A DNA stretch of 10,151 nucleotides from Caulobacteraceae bacterium (GCA_028291305.1 JAQGII010000447.1:1-10151), one strand, 5' to 3'. Positions 1 through 7,917 are shown, counted from the stretch's first letter. The notes: generated from the sequence alone by a model not told the origin. Translations and numbers: made by a program.

Positions 1-61
1 TCATGTTCCCCAACTAAAGCCGCCAACTGCTGCGGAAATGGCGCCTCCCACTAGAGTTCGA

Positions 62-82
62 GCTTCGCTATAGGATCGAAGC
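62..82. repeat. Short inverted repeat upstream of the MipA/OmpV gene
   Basis: GCTTCG at 62-67 and CGAAGC at 77-82 form a perfect 6 bp inverted repeat separated by nine bases. The spacer contains CTATAG, which resembles an alphaproteobacterial -10 element. I find no matching -35 about 17 bases upstream (45-50 reads CTCCCA), so a promoter is not supported. The symmetry could be a small operator or chance. The rest of 1-137 shows nothing I can name. Confidence 0.25.
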
Positions 83-137
83 ATCCCCCGGGCCTGCCGC
101 GCGTTAGGGCTGCACAACGGGACAGTGGAGCTGGCGT

Positions 138-926
138 GTGAAACCCTTTTTGATTGCGGCCGCGAGCGGCCTTTGCCTGGCGAGCCTTGCGGGCGCGGCC
201 TCGGCCGAAAATGTCACGATATTCGGCTACGATCTGAACGCCACCATCCGGGCCGAGGCGGCGCCCACCTACGAGGGCGGCAAGAAGTATTCGGCCTTCC
301 CCAGCGGTAACCTGGCGATCAGCCGTCCCTGGGAGTTCGACAGCTACGGGGCCCCTGATGACGCCGCCAGCTTCGCCATCGTCAACACCAAGCACATCTC
401 CTTCGGCGCCGCCGCCTCGATCCGCGAAGACCGCGGCAACAGCGGCGGGCTGGAAGGCATGCGCAACATCGGCTGGTCGCTGGAAGGCGGCGGCTTCGTC
501 AACATCTGGCCGACCGACTGGATGCGGATCCACGGCGAGGTGCTGCGCGGCCTGACCGCCCAGGACGGCATCCTGGTGGACACGGGCCTGGACTTCGTGA
601 CCCGCCCGGGCCGGTGGATGATCGCCGGCGGCCCGCGCTTCAGCTGGGCCGACGACAAGTTCAACGGGACCTATTTCGGCGTGACGGCGGCCGAAGCCGC
701 GGCCAGTCCGCGGATCGTCAATCCCTATCTGGCCAAGGCCGGGCCGCACTTCGCGGGGCTGGAGGTCAACGCCGAGTACAAGTGGCGCCCGCGCTGGCGG
801 CTCACCCTGGACGCCAACTACCACCACCTGCTGGGCGACGACGCCAACAGCCCCCTGGTCAGGCAGCTCGGCTCCGCCGAGCAGTTCTCCGCCGCGGCCG
901 GCGTGCGGTTCCTGCTCGGCGACTAG
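138..926 (+). CDS. MipA/OmpV family outer-membrane protein
   Basis: A 262-residue exported protein predicted to form an outer-membrane beta-barrel. It starts with GTG; GGAG at 127-130 gives a well-spaced ribosome binding site. Residues 1-23 form a signal peptide (MKPF, a hydrophobic core, then ASA before Glu24). Family hallmarks are APTYEGGKKY near the mature N-terminus, WADDKF at 170-175 followed by TYFGVT, and a late GDDANSPLVRQLGS segment before the final strand, matching the usual GDAA-SPIV-GS signature. The length is typical for the family (about 250-280). The C-terminus ends RFLLGD rather than in the usual terminal aromatic residue. In enterobacteria MipA scaffolds murein synthesis enzymes, but many alphaproteobacterial members have no known role, so no specific function is assigned. 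The stop codon overlaps the convergent mfd frame. Confidence 0.88.
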   Translation: MKPFLIAAASGLCLASLAGAASAENVTIFGYDLNATIRAEAAPTYEGGKKYSAFPSGNLAISRPWEFDSYGAPDDAASFAIVNTKHISFGAAASIREDRGNSGGLEGMRNIGWSLEGGGFVNIWPTDWMRIHGEVLRGLTAQDGILVDTGLDFVTRPGRWMIAGGPRFSWADDKFNGTYFGVTAAEAAASPRIVNPYLAKAGPHFAGLEVNAEYKWRPRWRLTLDANYHHLLGDDANSPLVRQLGSAEQFSAAAGVRFLLGD

Positions 927-1165
927 GCCGCCGCCTGCAGCGCCACCTTGGCCAGCTGCGACAGGATCCGTTCAGCCGCGGCCAGGCGTTGATCGGGCGT
1001 ATCCCACTCGCCCTTGACCACCACCTTGTTGTCCGGCCGCATGCGCCAGAAGGCCTGCTGCTTCTGCACCAGGCCGACCAGCCCCATCGGGTTGACGAAC
1101 TGGTCGTCGCGGAAGGTCACCACGGCCCCCTTGGGTCCGACGTCGATCTTGGCCACATTGGCCTG
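923..1165 (-). pseudogene. mfd: Detached C-terminal end of Mfd (distal domain D7)
   Basis: Eighty codons followed by TAG encode the expected Mfd C-terminus: it begins QANVAKIDVGPKG, passes through VVTFRDDQFVNPMGL, and ends LAKVALQAAA. It has no start codon or ribosome binding site of its own. It makes sense only as the continuation of the upstream mfd frame, from which it is displaced by one base at the GGGG run at 1165-1168 (CCCC in the coding sense). Only two bases separate the last in-frame codon (TGC, Cys1080) from the first codon here (CAG), where three are needed. In Mfd this domain contacts the UvrB-like module and holds the enzyme in an autoinhibited form. The conserved sequence right up to the stop suggests the break is recent, or is a sequencing or assembly error. 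The TAG shares a CTAG palindrome with the stop of the convergent outer-membrane gene. Confidence 0.9.
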
Positions 1166-4100
1166 GGGCACAGGCCCTTGATCGCCACCACCTTGAGCAG
1201 CTGGTCGGCTTCCGGCGGCAACGGGCCGAACCGGTCGATCAGTTCGGCGGCCAGGGCCTCGCGGTCTTCCGGACGCTCGGCGTCCGACAGGCGGCGGTAC
1301 AGCGCCATGCGGACGTTGAGGTCGGGCACATACTCCTCGGGGATCAGCACCGAGGCCCCGGTGTTGATCAGGGGCGACCAGCCGCGCGCCGAGCCGATGT
1401 CCGGGCCGCCCTGCTCGCGCAGTTCGGCGACGGCGTCCTCCAGCATCTGCTGGTACAGCTCCACCCCGATCTCGCGGATATGGCCGGACTGCTCGTCGCC
1501 CAGCAGGTTGCCGCCGCCGCGGATGTCCAGGTCGTGCGAGGCGAGCTGGAATCCGGCGCCGAGGCTGTCCAGCGACTGCAACACCTTCAGGCGCTTCTCG
1601 GCTGACAGGGTGATCTGCTTTTCCGTCGGCGTGGTCAGATAGGCGTAGGCCCGCGCCTTGGCCCGGCCGACCCGCCCGCGCAACTGGTAGAGCTGGGACA
1701 GGCCGAACATGTCGGCGCGGTGGATGATCAGGGTGTTGGCCGTGGGGATGTCGAGGCCCGACTCTACAATCGTCGTTGAAAGAAGCACGTCGTACTGGCC
1801 GTCGTAGAAGGCGCTCATCACGTCTTCCAGCTGGGTCGGCGACATCTGGCCATGGCCGACCACGAACTTCACCTCGGGCACCTGCTCGCGCAGGAACCGC
1901 TCCAGTTCCGGCAGGTCCGACAGGCGCGGACAGACATAGTAGGCCTGGCCTCCGCGGTACTTCTCGCGCAGCAGGGACTCGCGCACGACCACCGGATCCC
2001 AGGGCATGACGTAGGTGCGCACCGCCAGCCGGTCGACCGGCGGGGTGGCGATGATCGACATCTCGCGGATGCCCGACAGCGCCATCTGCAGGGTGCGCGG
2101 GATCGGCGTGGCGGTCAGGGTCAGCATGTGCACGTCGGCCCGCAGCGCCTTGAGCTTCTCCTTGTGCTTGACGCCGAAGTGCTGCTCCTCGTCGACGATC
2201 ACCATGCCCAGGTCCTTGAACTTGACCTGTTCGGCGAGGATGGCGTGGGTGCCGACGACGATCTCGATCTCGCCCCTGGCCAGGGCCTCGCGGGTGGCGG
2301 CGGCGTCCTTGGCCGACACCATGCGCGACAGCTGGCGCACCTTCACCGGCCAGCCCTGGAAGCGGTCGGTGAAGGTCTTGTAGTGCTGGCGCGCCAGCAG
2401 GGTGGTCGGGCAGACGATGGCCACCTGCTGGCCGCTCATGGCCATGACGAAGGCGGCGCGCAGGGCGACCTCGGTCTTGCCGAAGCCGACGTCGCCGCAG
2501 ATCAGCCGGTCCATCGGCCGTCCGGCGGCCAGGTCGCCCAGCACGTCGGCGATGGCGTTGAGCTGGTCGTCCGTCTCCTCGTAGGGGAAGCGGGCGCAGA
2601 ATTCGTCGAACAGGCCGTGCGGCGGGTCGATCGCCGCGCTTTCGTTGAGCATGCGGGCGGCGGCGATCTTGATCAGCCCCTCGGCCATCTCGCGTAGCCG
2701 GTCCTTGGCCTTGGCCTTGCGCGCCTGCCAGGCCGCGCCGCCGAGCCGGTCGAGCTGCACATTCTCCCCGTCCGTCCCGTAGCGGGTCAGCAGGTCGATG
2801 TTCTCCACCGGCAGGTAGAGCTTGGCCTCGCCGCCGTAGTGCAGCTCCAGGCAGTCGTGGGGCGCGTCCTGCACCTCCAGCGTCTTCAGGCCCATGTAGC
2901 GGCCGATGCCGTGGTCGATGTGCACCACCAGGTCGCCGACCGTCAGCGAACTGGCCTCGGCCAGGAAGTTCGACGCCCGGCGGCGACGGCGCGGACGCGC
3001 CAGGCGGTCGCCCAGCAGGTCGGTCTCGGAGATGACGGCGAGGGTGTCGGTCTCGAAGCCGCTTTCCAGCGGCAGCACGACGCGCTGCGGAATCTTGGGA
3101 TCGGCCGCCTTGGCTGCCTGCCAGTAGGGCGCGAACGGGACCTTGTTCAGGCCGTGGTCGCCCAACATGGCGCCCAGGCGCTCCGACGAGCCCTCGGACC
3201 AGGAGGCGAACAGCACGCGTTTTCCTGCCTTCGCCAGAGCTCCGGCATGGGCTGCAGCCGCCTCGAACAGGTTGACGCTGTCCTGGGCCCGCTCGGGGGC
3301 GAAGGTGCGCCCGATCCTGGCGCCCATGTCCAGCACCGCGTCGGTCTCCTCGCGCTGGAAGGGACTGAAGCGGCGGTTGGGATGGGCGTCGAGGCGCCGG
3401 TCCCATTCGGCGGCGGCCAGATAGAGGTCGGTGGGCTCCAGGGCGTGGTAGACGCTGCCCTTGGTCTTGCCGGTCTCGACGCGGGCGTCGTGGGCGTCCT
3501 CGATCATCGCCAGCCGCTCGTCGCGCGCCTGGACGGCCTGGTTGTCGACGGCGATCAGGGCGCCGTCGCCCAGATAGTCGAACAGCGTCTCCAGCGTCTC
3601 GTAGAACAGCGGTAGCCAGTGCTCGACGCCGGACCGGCGGACGCCTTCGCTGACCGCGCCATAGAGGGCGTCGTCGCCCGGCGCGCCGAAGCGGGCCACA
3701 TAGCCCTTGCGGAAGCGGGCGATGGACTCCGCGTCCATCAGCACCGCGGACACCGGCAGCAGGTCGATGGACTTGAGCTGCTTGGTGGAGCGCTGGGTCT
3801 CCGGATCGAAGGCGCGGATGGACTCCAGGGTGTCGCCGAACAGGTCGAGCCGCACCGGCTCCTCGGCGCCCGGGGCGAACACGTCGATCACCCCGCCGCG
3901 GATGGCGAATTCGCCGCGCTCGGTGACGGTGGAGGCGCGGACATAGCCGTTGACCGCGAAATAGCGCTCAAGGTCGGCGATGTTCACGTCCTGGCCGGCC
4001 TTGGCCAGGTAGCTGGCTTTCCGCACCGCCTCGCGCGGCGGCAGACGCTGCAGCAGGGCCGGCGCGGTCGTCACCACCAGCGTCGCCTTCTTCGGCGCGG

Positions 4101-4407
4101 GGTCCAGGACCAGCCGGCTCAGCGCCGCCATCTGCTCGGCGGCCACGCCGGGCGACGGCCCGATGCGGTCGTAGGGCAGGCAGTCCCACGAGGGGAAGCG
4201 GATCGTCGCCACGTCGTCGGCGAAGAACTTCAAGGAATCGGCGAAGGCCGAGGCGCGGGCGGCGTCGCGGGCGACGAAGGCGTTCAGCCCGCCGCGGGCG
4301 CGCAGCAGGTCGGCCATGACCAGGGCGTCGAAGCCCTCGGGCGCGCCGACGAGGTCGAGCCGGCCGGGCGCGCTGGCAATGCGTTTGAGATCGGACGCTT
4401 GGGACAA
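1117..4407 (-). CDS. mfd: Transcription-repair coupling factor Mfd, frameshifted near its 3' end (whole locus 923-4407)
   Basis: Mfd is a cytoplasmic ATP-driven translocase that pushes stalled RNA polymerase off DNA and recruits UvrA. The frame gives 1096 residues. Roughly 1-345 is the UvrB-like module, and about 485-555 is the RNA-polymerase interaction domain, with VHIDHGIGRY from about 495 and LYLPVENIDLL. The motor has Walker A GDVGFGKT at 638-645, DEEQ at 739-742, TATPIPRTL, and LRGRVGR near 905. The TRG region GAGFQLASHDLDIRGGG starts at 950. After Cys1080 the frame is wrong: the last 16 residues are out of frame, ending at TGA 1117-1119. The native D7 end continues in another frame to 923. 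Restoring one base gives 1161 residues, close to the normal family length (about 1150). The start is TTG 4407; an in-frame TAG (the sdhE stop) lies just upstream, and AAGAG is a weak ribosome binding site. It lies 12 bases after sdhE, probably co-transcribed. Confidence 0.95.
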   Translation of the reverse strand: MSQASDLKRIASAPGRLDLVGAPEGFDALVMADLLRARGGLNAFVARDAARASAFADSLKFFADDVATIRFPSWDCLPYDRIGPSPGVAAEQMAALSRLVLDPAPKKATLVVTTAPALLQRLPPREAVRKASYLAKAGQDVNIADLERYFAVNGYVRASTVTERGEFAIRGGVIDVFAPGAEEPVRLDLFGDTLESIRAFDPETQRSTKQLKSIDLLPVSAVLMDAESIARFRKGYVARFGAPGDDALYGAVSEGVRRSGVEHWLPLFYETLETLFDYLGDGALIAVDNQAVQARDERLAMIEDAHDARVETGKTKGSVYHALEPTDLYLAAAEWDRRLDAHPNRRFSPFQREETDAVLDMGARIGRTFAPERAQDSVNLFEAAAAHAGALAKAGKRVLFASWSEGSSERLGAMLGDHGLNKVPFAPYWQAAKAADPKIPQRVVLPLESGFETDTLAVISETDLLGDRLARPRRRRRASNFLAEASSLTVGDLVVHIDHGIGRYMGLKTLEVQDAPHDCLELHYGGEAKLYLPVENIDLLTRYGTDGENVQLDRLGGAAWQARKAKAKDRLREMAEGLIKIAAARMLNESAAIDPPHGLFDEFCARFPYEETDDQLNAIADVLGDLAAGRPMDRLICGDVGFGKTEVALRAAFVMAMSGQQVAIVCPTTLLARQHYKTFTDRFQGWPVKVRQLSRMVSAKDAAATREALARGEIEIVVGTHAILAEQVKFKDLGMVIVDEEQHFGVKHKEKLKALRADVHMLTLTATPIPRTLQMALSGIREMSIIATPPVDRLAVRTYVMPWDPVVVRESLLREKYRGGQAYYVCPRLSDLPELERFLREQVPEVKFVVGHGQMSPTQLEDVMSAFYDGQYDVLLSTTIVESGLDIPTANTLIIHRADMFGLSQLYQLRGRVGRAKARAYAYLTTPTEKQITLSAEKRLKVLQSLDSLGAGFQLASHDLDIRGGGNLLGDEQSGHIREIGVELYQQMLEDAVAELREQGGPDIGSARGWSPLINTGASVLIPEEYVPDLNVRMALYRRLSDAERPEDREALAAELIDRFGPLPPEADQLLKVVAIKGLCPRPMWPRSTSDPRGPW

Positions 4408-4419
4408 TGGGGACTCTTG

Positions 4420-4704
4420 CTAGGCGCCGCGGTGGGCGCCGATGGTCGTATGGGCGAAAAAGCGGAAAGTGCGGATAAGGTCCATCACCTCGCCCTCGAA
4501 TTGCTCCGGCGTCGGTTCGCGGCCGACGATCCAGGCGTAGAGATACTGGTCTTCCTGGTCGATCAGTCGCTCGAATTCGTCCAGCTGCGCGGGCGACAGC
4601 TGCTCCAGGTGGCGGTCGGCGAAACCGCCCAGGATGATGTCGGCCTCGCGGAAGCCGCGATGGTTGGCCCGGTACTTCAGCATCTTGAGGCGCGTGTCGT
4701 CCAT
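4420..4704 (-). CDS. sdhE: SdhE, FAD assembly factor (DUF339 family)
   Basis: A 94-residue cytoplasmic protein of the SdhE/Sdh5 family, which promotes covalent attachment of FAD to the flavoprotein subunit of succinate dehydrogenase. The key RGxxE motif is RGFRE at residues 16-20, preceded by LKMLKYRANH and followed by ADIILGGFAD. The rest is the expected small helical domain with LDEFERLIDQEDQYLYAWIVGRE. The length fits the family (about 85-100). I chose ATG 4704 because the conserved region begins within its first ten residues; the frame stays open to 4824 but the extra residues look like non-coding sequence. No good ribosome binding site precedes it. The next gene in the same direction is mfd, 12 bases on. 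sdhE beside mfd and divergent from recG is, from memory, a recurrent alphaproteobacterial arrangement. The partner sdhCDAB genes are not in the window. Confidence 0.9.
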   Translation of the reverse strand: MDDTRLKMLKYRANHRGFREADIILGGFADRHLEQLSPAQLDEFERLIDQEDQYLYAWIVGREPTPEQFEGEVMDLIRTFRFFAHTTIGAHRGA

Positions 4705-4734
4705 CGGGGCCCGGCGGTGGGAGGAGGCCTGCGG

Positions 4735-4763
4735 ATATAGAGGGCTGGGCGGACGGACGCCAG
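4735..4763 (-). promoter_or_regulatory. Candidate promoter for sdhE-mfd
   Basis: Read on the minus strand, CTATAT (4740-4735) matches the -10 hexamer favoured by the alphaproteobacterial housekeeping sigma factor. A weak -35, CTGGCG (4763-4758), lies 17 bases upstream and shares T, G and C with TTGAC. Transcription would start near 4728, giving a leader of about 24 bases before the sdhE ATG. Spacing and position are right, but the -35 is poor. Confidence 0.4.
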
Positions 4764-4786
4764 AGTTCGCGCCGCGCTCACCCCAA

Positions 4787-4857
4787 ATCGTCGTCCCCCG
4801 GCTTGATCGGGAGATCCAAGCCACCTCGGTCGCCCGGTCAAGCCGGGCGACGACGAT
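4787..4857. repeat. Imperfect palindromic intergenic repeat element between sdhE and recG
   Basis: Two 25-base arms, 4787-4811 and 4833-4857, are reverse complements at 23 of 25 positions and are separated by 21 bases. The arm core reads CCCGGCTTGATCGGG on the left, answered by CCCGGTCAAGCCGGG on the right, with GTCGTC/GACGAC outer ends. Elements built on CCCGGCTTGACCGGG with GTC-rich flanks are, from memory, common between genes in alphaproteobacteria, so this is probably one copy of a dispersed family. Only one copy is visible here. The RNA would fold into a strong hairpin just before recG. There is no T-tract, so an intrinsic terminator is unlikely. The right arm ends two bases before an alternative recG ATG at 4859. 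Confidence 0.7.
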
Positions 4858-4879
4858 AATGTTGAGCTACAGTCCCCCC

Positions 4880-6949
4880 ATGCGCCCGGAGATTCTGTTT
4901 CCGCTGTTCGCCCCGGTCTCTTCGCTGAAGGGGGTGGGGCCGAAAATCCTGCCCCTGGTCGAGAAATTGGCCGGGCCGCTGGCGCGTGACCTGATGTTCC
5001 TGCCGCCCCAGGGCGTGATCGTGCGCACGCCCACCGACACCGCCTCGGCGCGCGAGGGCGAGGTGCAGACCTTCGTCGTGCGGATCGAGGCGCACATCCC
5101 CTCCCCGCGCCCGCCGGCGCCCTACCGCATCCGCGCCTTCGACGGCTCCGGCTTCCTGGTGCTGACCTTCTTCAAGGGCCACGGCCCGCACCTGCTGCGC
5201 CAGCATCCTGTGGGATCGGACCGGGTGGTCAGCGGCAAGGTCGAGCGGTTCGGGGTCGAGCTGCAGATCGTCCACCCGGACTATATGGTCCCCCTGGAGC
5301 GGGCCGCGGAGGTCCCCACGGTCGAGGCCGTCTACCCGGCCACGGCGGGCCTGCCGCCGCGCACGGTGCGCAAGCTGGTGCTGGAGGCGCTGGAGCGGGC
5401 GCCCGAGCTGCCCGAGTGGCTCGACCCGGCCTTCGCCGCCCGCGAGAAGTTCCCCGGCTGGCGCGAGGCCCTGGCCGCCCTGCACGCCCCGCGCTCCGAA
5501 GCGGACCTGGCGCCCCAGTCGGTGTTCCGCCGCCGCCTGGCCTACGACGAGCTGTTCGCCCACCAGCTGGCGATGGCCGAGCGCAAGGCCAGCCGCAAGC
5601 GCCAGCCCGCCGCGCCGATCGGGGCCAGCGACACCGCCCGCGCCGCCGAAGCCGCCCTGCCCTTCGCCCTGACCGGCGCCCAGGTCCGCTCCCTGACGGA
5701 AATCCGCGGCGACCTGATCTCGGGCGAGCGGATGTCGCGGCTTCTCCAAGGCGATGTCGGCTCCGGCAAGACGGTGGTGGCCATGCTGGCCATGGCCGAC
5801 ACCGCCGCTGCGGGCCTGCAGTCGGTGCTGATGGCGCCGACCGAGATCCTGGCCCGCCAGCACTACGAGACCCTGGCCGGGCCGTTGCAGGCGCAGGGGG
5901 TGGGCGTGGTCCTGCTCACCGGCCGCGACAAGGGCGCCGGGCGCGCCGAGAAGCTCAAGGCCCTGGCCTCGGGCCACGCGGCGGTCGCGGTCGGCACCCA
6001 TGCTCTGTTCCAGGACGATGTGTCCTACCGCGACCTGGCCCTCACGGTGATCGACGAGCAGCACCGCTTCGGCGTCGCCGACCGCCGGCGACTGCAGGAA
6101 AAGGGCGGGGCCGCGCACCTGCTGGCCATGTCGGCCACCCCCATCCCGCGCACCCTGGAGCTGACCGTCTACGGCGACCTGGACGTGTCGCACCTGGACG
6201 AAAAGCCGCCCGGTCGCACCCCCGTGGCCACCCGCGCCGCGCCCATGCCGCGCCTGCCCGAGATCGTCGCCCGGCTGAAGGCGGCGGTGGACGACGGCGC
6301 CCAGGCCTTCTGGATCTGCCCCCTGGTGGCGGAGTCCGAAGACAGCGACCTGGTGGCGGCCGAGCACCGCGCGGCTTCGCTGAAGGCCCTGTTCGGGACC
6401 AAGGTCGGCCTGATCCACGGCCAGCTGCCCAACGGCGAGAAGGACGCTGTGATGGCCGAGTTCGTCGAGGGCCGCCTGGCGGTGCTGGTGGCCACCACCG
6501 TGGTCGAGGTGGGGGTCAATGTGCCCAACGCCACCATCATGGTCATCGAGCAGGCCGAACGCTTCGGCCTGGCCCAGCTGCACCAGCTGCGCGGACGGGT
6601 CGGACGCGGCGCGCGCGAAAGCGCCTGCGTGCTGCTGTACGACCTGCCGCTGGGCAAGACCGCCCAGGCGCGCATCGACATCCTGCGCAAGACCGACGAC
6701 GGCTTCCTGATCGCGGAGAAGGACCTGGAGCTGCGCGGCGGCGGCGACCCCCTGGGCCTGAAGCAGAGCGGCTTCCCCGCCTACAAGCTGGCCGACCCGG
6801 TGGCGCACCGCGACCTGATCGCCACCGCGGCCGACGACGCCCGCCTGGTGCTGGCCCGCGACCCCGGCCTGACCAGCCCGCGCGGCCAGGCGGTGCGGGC
6901 GCTCAGGGCCCTGTTCGACTGGAAGGCCGAGGCGCCGGACGTCGGCTGA
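4880..6949 (+). CDS. recG: ATP-dependent DNA helicase RecG
   Basis: RecG is a cytoplasmic double-strand DNA translocase that regresses stalled replication forks and processes branched recombination intermediates. At 689 residues it has the usual family length (about 690). The N-terminus has the SLKGVGPK helix-hairpin segment. An OB-fold wedge spans about 60-165 (QTFVVRIEAHI through VVSGKVERFGVELQIVHPDY). Then come LTGAQ, Walker A GDVGSGKT at 291-298, DEQH at 392-395, SATPIPRTLELTVYGDLD, TTVVEVGVNVPNA and LRGRVGRG. The TRG region DDGFLIAEKDLELRGGG starts at 606 and runs into LGLKQSGFP. No key motif is missing. I chose ATG 4880 because MRPEILFPLFAPVSSLKGVG fits the family start. An in-frame ATG at 4859 would add seven residues but touches the palindromic repeat. 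Neither has a strong ribosome binding site. Confidence 0.96.
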   Translation: MRPEILFPLFAPVSSLKGVGPKILPLVEKLAGPLARDLMFLPPQGVIVRTPTDTASAREGEVQTFVVRIEAHIPSPRPPAPYRIRAFDGSGFLVLTFFKGHGPHLLRQHPVGSDRVVSGKVERFGVELQIVHPDYMVPLERAAEVPTVEAVYPATAGLPPRTVRKLVLEALERAPELPEWLDPAFAAREKFPGWREALAALHAPRSEADLAPQSVFRRRLAYDELFAHQLAMAERKASRKRQPAAPIGASDTARAAEAALPFALTGAQVRSLTEIRGDLISGERMSRLLQGDVGSGKTVVAMLAMADTAAAGLQSVLMAPTEILARQHYETLAGPLQAQGVGVVLLTGRDKGAGRAEKLKALASGHAAVAVGTHALFQDDVSYRDLALTVIDEQHRFGVADRRRLQEKGGAAHLLAMSATPIPRTLELTVYGDLDVSHLDEKPPGRTPVATRAAPMPRLPEIVARLKAAVDDGAQAFWICPLVAESEDSDLVAAEHRAASLKALFGTKVGLIHGQLPNGEKDAVMAEFVEGRLAVLVATTVVEVGVNVPNATIMVIEQAERFGLAQLHQLRGRVGRGARESACVLLYDLPLGKTAQARIDILRKTDDGFLIAEKDLELRGGGDPLGLKQSGFPAYKLADPVAHRDLIATAADDARLVLARDPGLTSPRGQAVRALRALFDWKAEAPDVG

Positions 6950-6988
6950 GGGGCTCAGCGTGCTCTCCGCTCGCGCCTCTGAGCCGAC
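6941..6988 (+). terminator. Possible weak hairpin at the recG 3' end
   Basis: GTCGGCT at 6941-6947 pairs with AGCCGAC at 6982-6988. A competing fold pairs GGCTCAG at 6952-6958 with CTGAGCC at 6979-6985. Either would form a hairpin at the recG stop. No T-rich tract follows, so a classical intrinsic terminator is not supported. The downstream cyclophilin-like gene begins only 80 bases after recG in the same direction and may be read through. Confidence 0.25.
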
Positions 6989-7029
6989 TGGGCTGTACGC
7001 CCGCCCGCAGCCTGTGACAGGTTGAAAGG

Positions 7030-7917
7030 ATGCGCATCCTCTTCTCCGCCCTGCTGGCCGCCGCCCTCGCCGTTCCCGCTCTCGCCCAGGCGCCCAAGCC
7101 CCTCACCCCCGGCGCCATCCTGGCGGCCGCGCCCGCCGCCGACTGGCAGGCGGTCGATCCGAACGACCTGCTGGTGCTCGAATTCGGACCGGCCAGGCGG
7201 GTGGTGATCCAGCTGGCCGCGACCTTCGCGCCGGTCCATGTCGCCAACATCCGCGCCCTGGCCCGCGCCCGTTACTACGACGGGCTGATGATCGAGCGGG
7301 TGCAGGACGACTATGTGACCCAGCTGGGCGACCCCAGCGGCAAGAGGCCCCTGCCCTCCGGCGTGGTGCAGCCTGCGCCGGCCGAATACGAGCGCGCGCT
7401 CGAGGGCCTGAGGCTGGATGTTCTGCCCTACAGGGATACCTACGCCGGGCTGGTCGGATTCTCGGCGGGATGGCCGGTGGCCTCCAGCGGGGACCGCGCC
7501 TGGATGACCCACTGCTACGGCATGGTCGGCGTCGGCCGCGACCTCAATCCGGACACCGGCACGGGCGCCGAGCTCTACGCCGTGATCGGCCACGCCCCCC
7601 GGGCGCTGGACCGCAACATCGCCCTGGTCGGCCGCGTGCTGGAGGGCATGGAGTTCCTGGCCGCCCTGCCCCGCGGGCCGGGCGAGCAGGGCTTCTACGA
7701 GGATCCCAGGATGCGCGTGCCGATCGTCCGCGCCCGGATCGCCGCCGACATGCCGGCCGCAACCCGTCCCGAGTTCGAGCTGCTGAAGACCGCCAGCCCC
7801 AGCTACCAGGCATGGTGGAAGCTGAAGGCCAACCGGCAGGACGATTTCTTCCTGCGTCCCGCCGGCGCGGTGGACATCTGCAACGCCCTGCCGCCGCTGC
7901 GGAAGGGCAGGCACTAG
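7030..7917 (+). CDS. Exported cyclophilin-like peptidyl-prolyl isomerase family protein
   Basis: A 295-residue protein with a signal peptide ([20 protein letters not shown], cleavage near residue 19-20), so probably periplasmic. The cyclophilin fold spans about 45-235: [26 protein letters not shown] matches the first conserved block, [12 protein letters not shown] the TNGSQFFI block, and [12 protein letters not shown] the VFGRVVEGMD block. Arg90 and Gln98 fit the catalytic Arg and Gln. Tyr95 and Val96 replace the usual Phe and Met, and LDRNIALVG lacks the usual active-site His. Activity may therefore be reduced. A segment of about 40 residues is inserted around 112-160, and about 60 residues extend beyond the fold. 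The only two cysteines, 162 and 284, could form a disulfide. AGG at 7019-7021 is a spaced ribosome binding site for ATG 7030. The gene converges on the cytochrome genes with 29 bases between. Confidence 0.85.
   Translation: MRILFSALLAAALAVPALAQAPKPLTPGAILAAAPAADWQAVDPNDLLVLEFGPARRVVIQLAATFAPVHVANIRALARARYYDGLMIERVQDDYVTQLGDPSGKRPLPSGVVQPAPAEYERALEGLRLDVLPYRDTYAGLVGFSAGWPVASSGDRAWMTHCYGMVGVGRDLNPDTGTGAELYAVIGHAPRALDRNIALVGRVLEGMEFLAALPRGPGEQGFYEDPRMRVPIVRARIAADMPAATRPEFELLKTASPSYQAWWKLKANRQDDFFLRPAGAVDICNALPPLRKGRH

Noticed and set aside
614..1642. Plus-strand open frame crossing the MipA/OmpV gene end and the mfd 3' end
   Set aside because: It overlaps two well-supported genes and its translation is compositionally biased, without family features.
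3619..4740. Plus-strand 373-codon open frame opposite mfd and sdhE
   Set aside because: Its sequence mirrors the third-position bias of mfd. It has no ribosome binding site or domain, and it covers the sdhE start.
4705..4824. N-terminal extension of SdhE by 40 residues
   Set aside because: The extra codons run through the candidate promoter and into the palindromic repeat, and SdhE proteins begin close to the RGxxE motif.
4838..6808. A 656-codon open frame antisense to recG
   Set aside because: It is a high-GC shadow frame, with repetitive Gly/Ala/Gln/His/Arg content and no recognisable domain. The opposite strand has complete RecG motifs.
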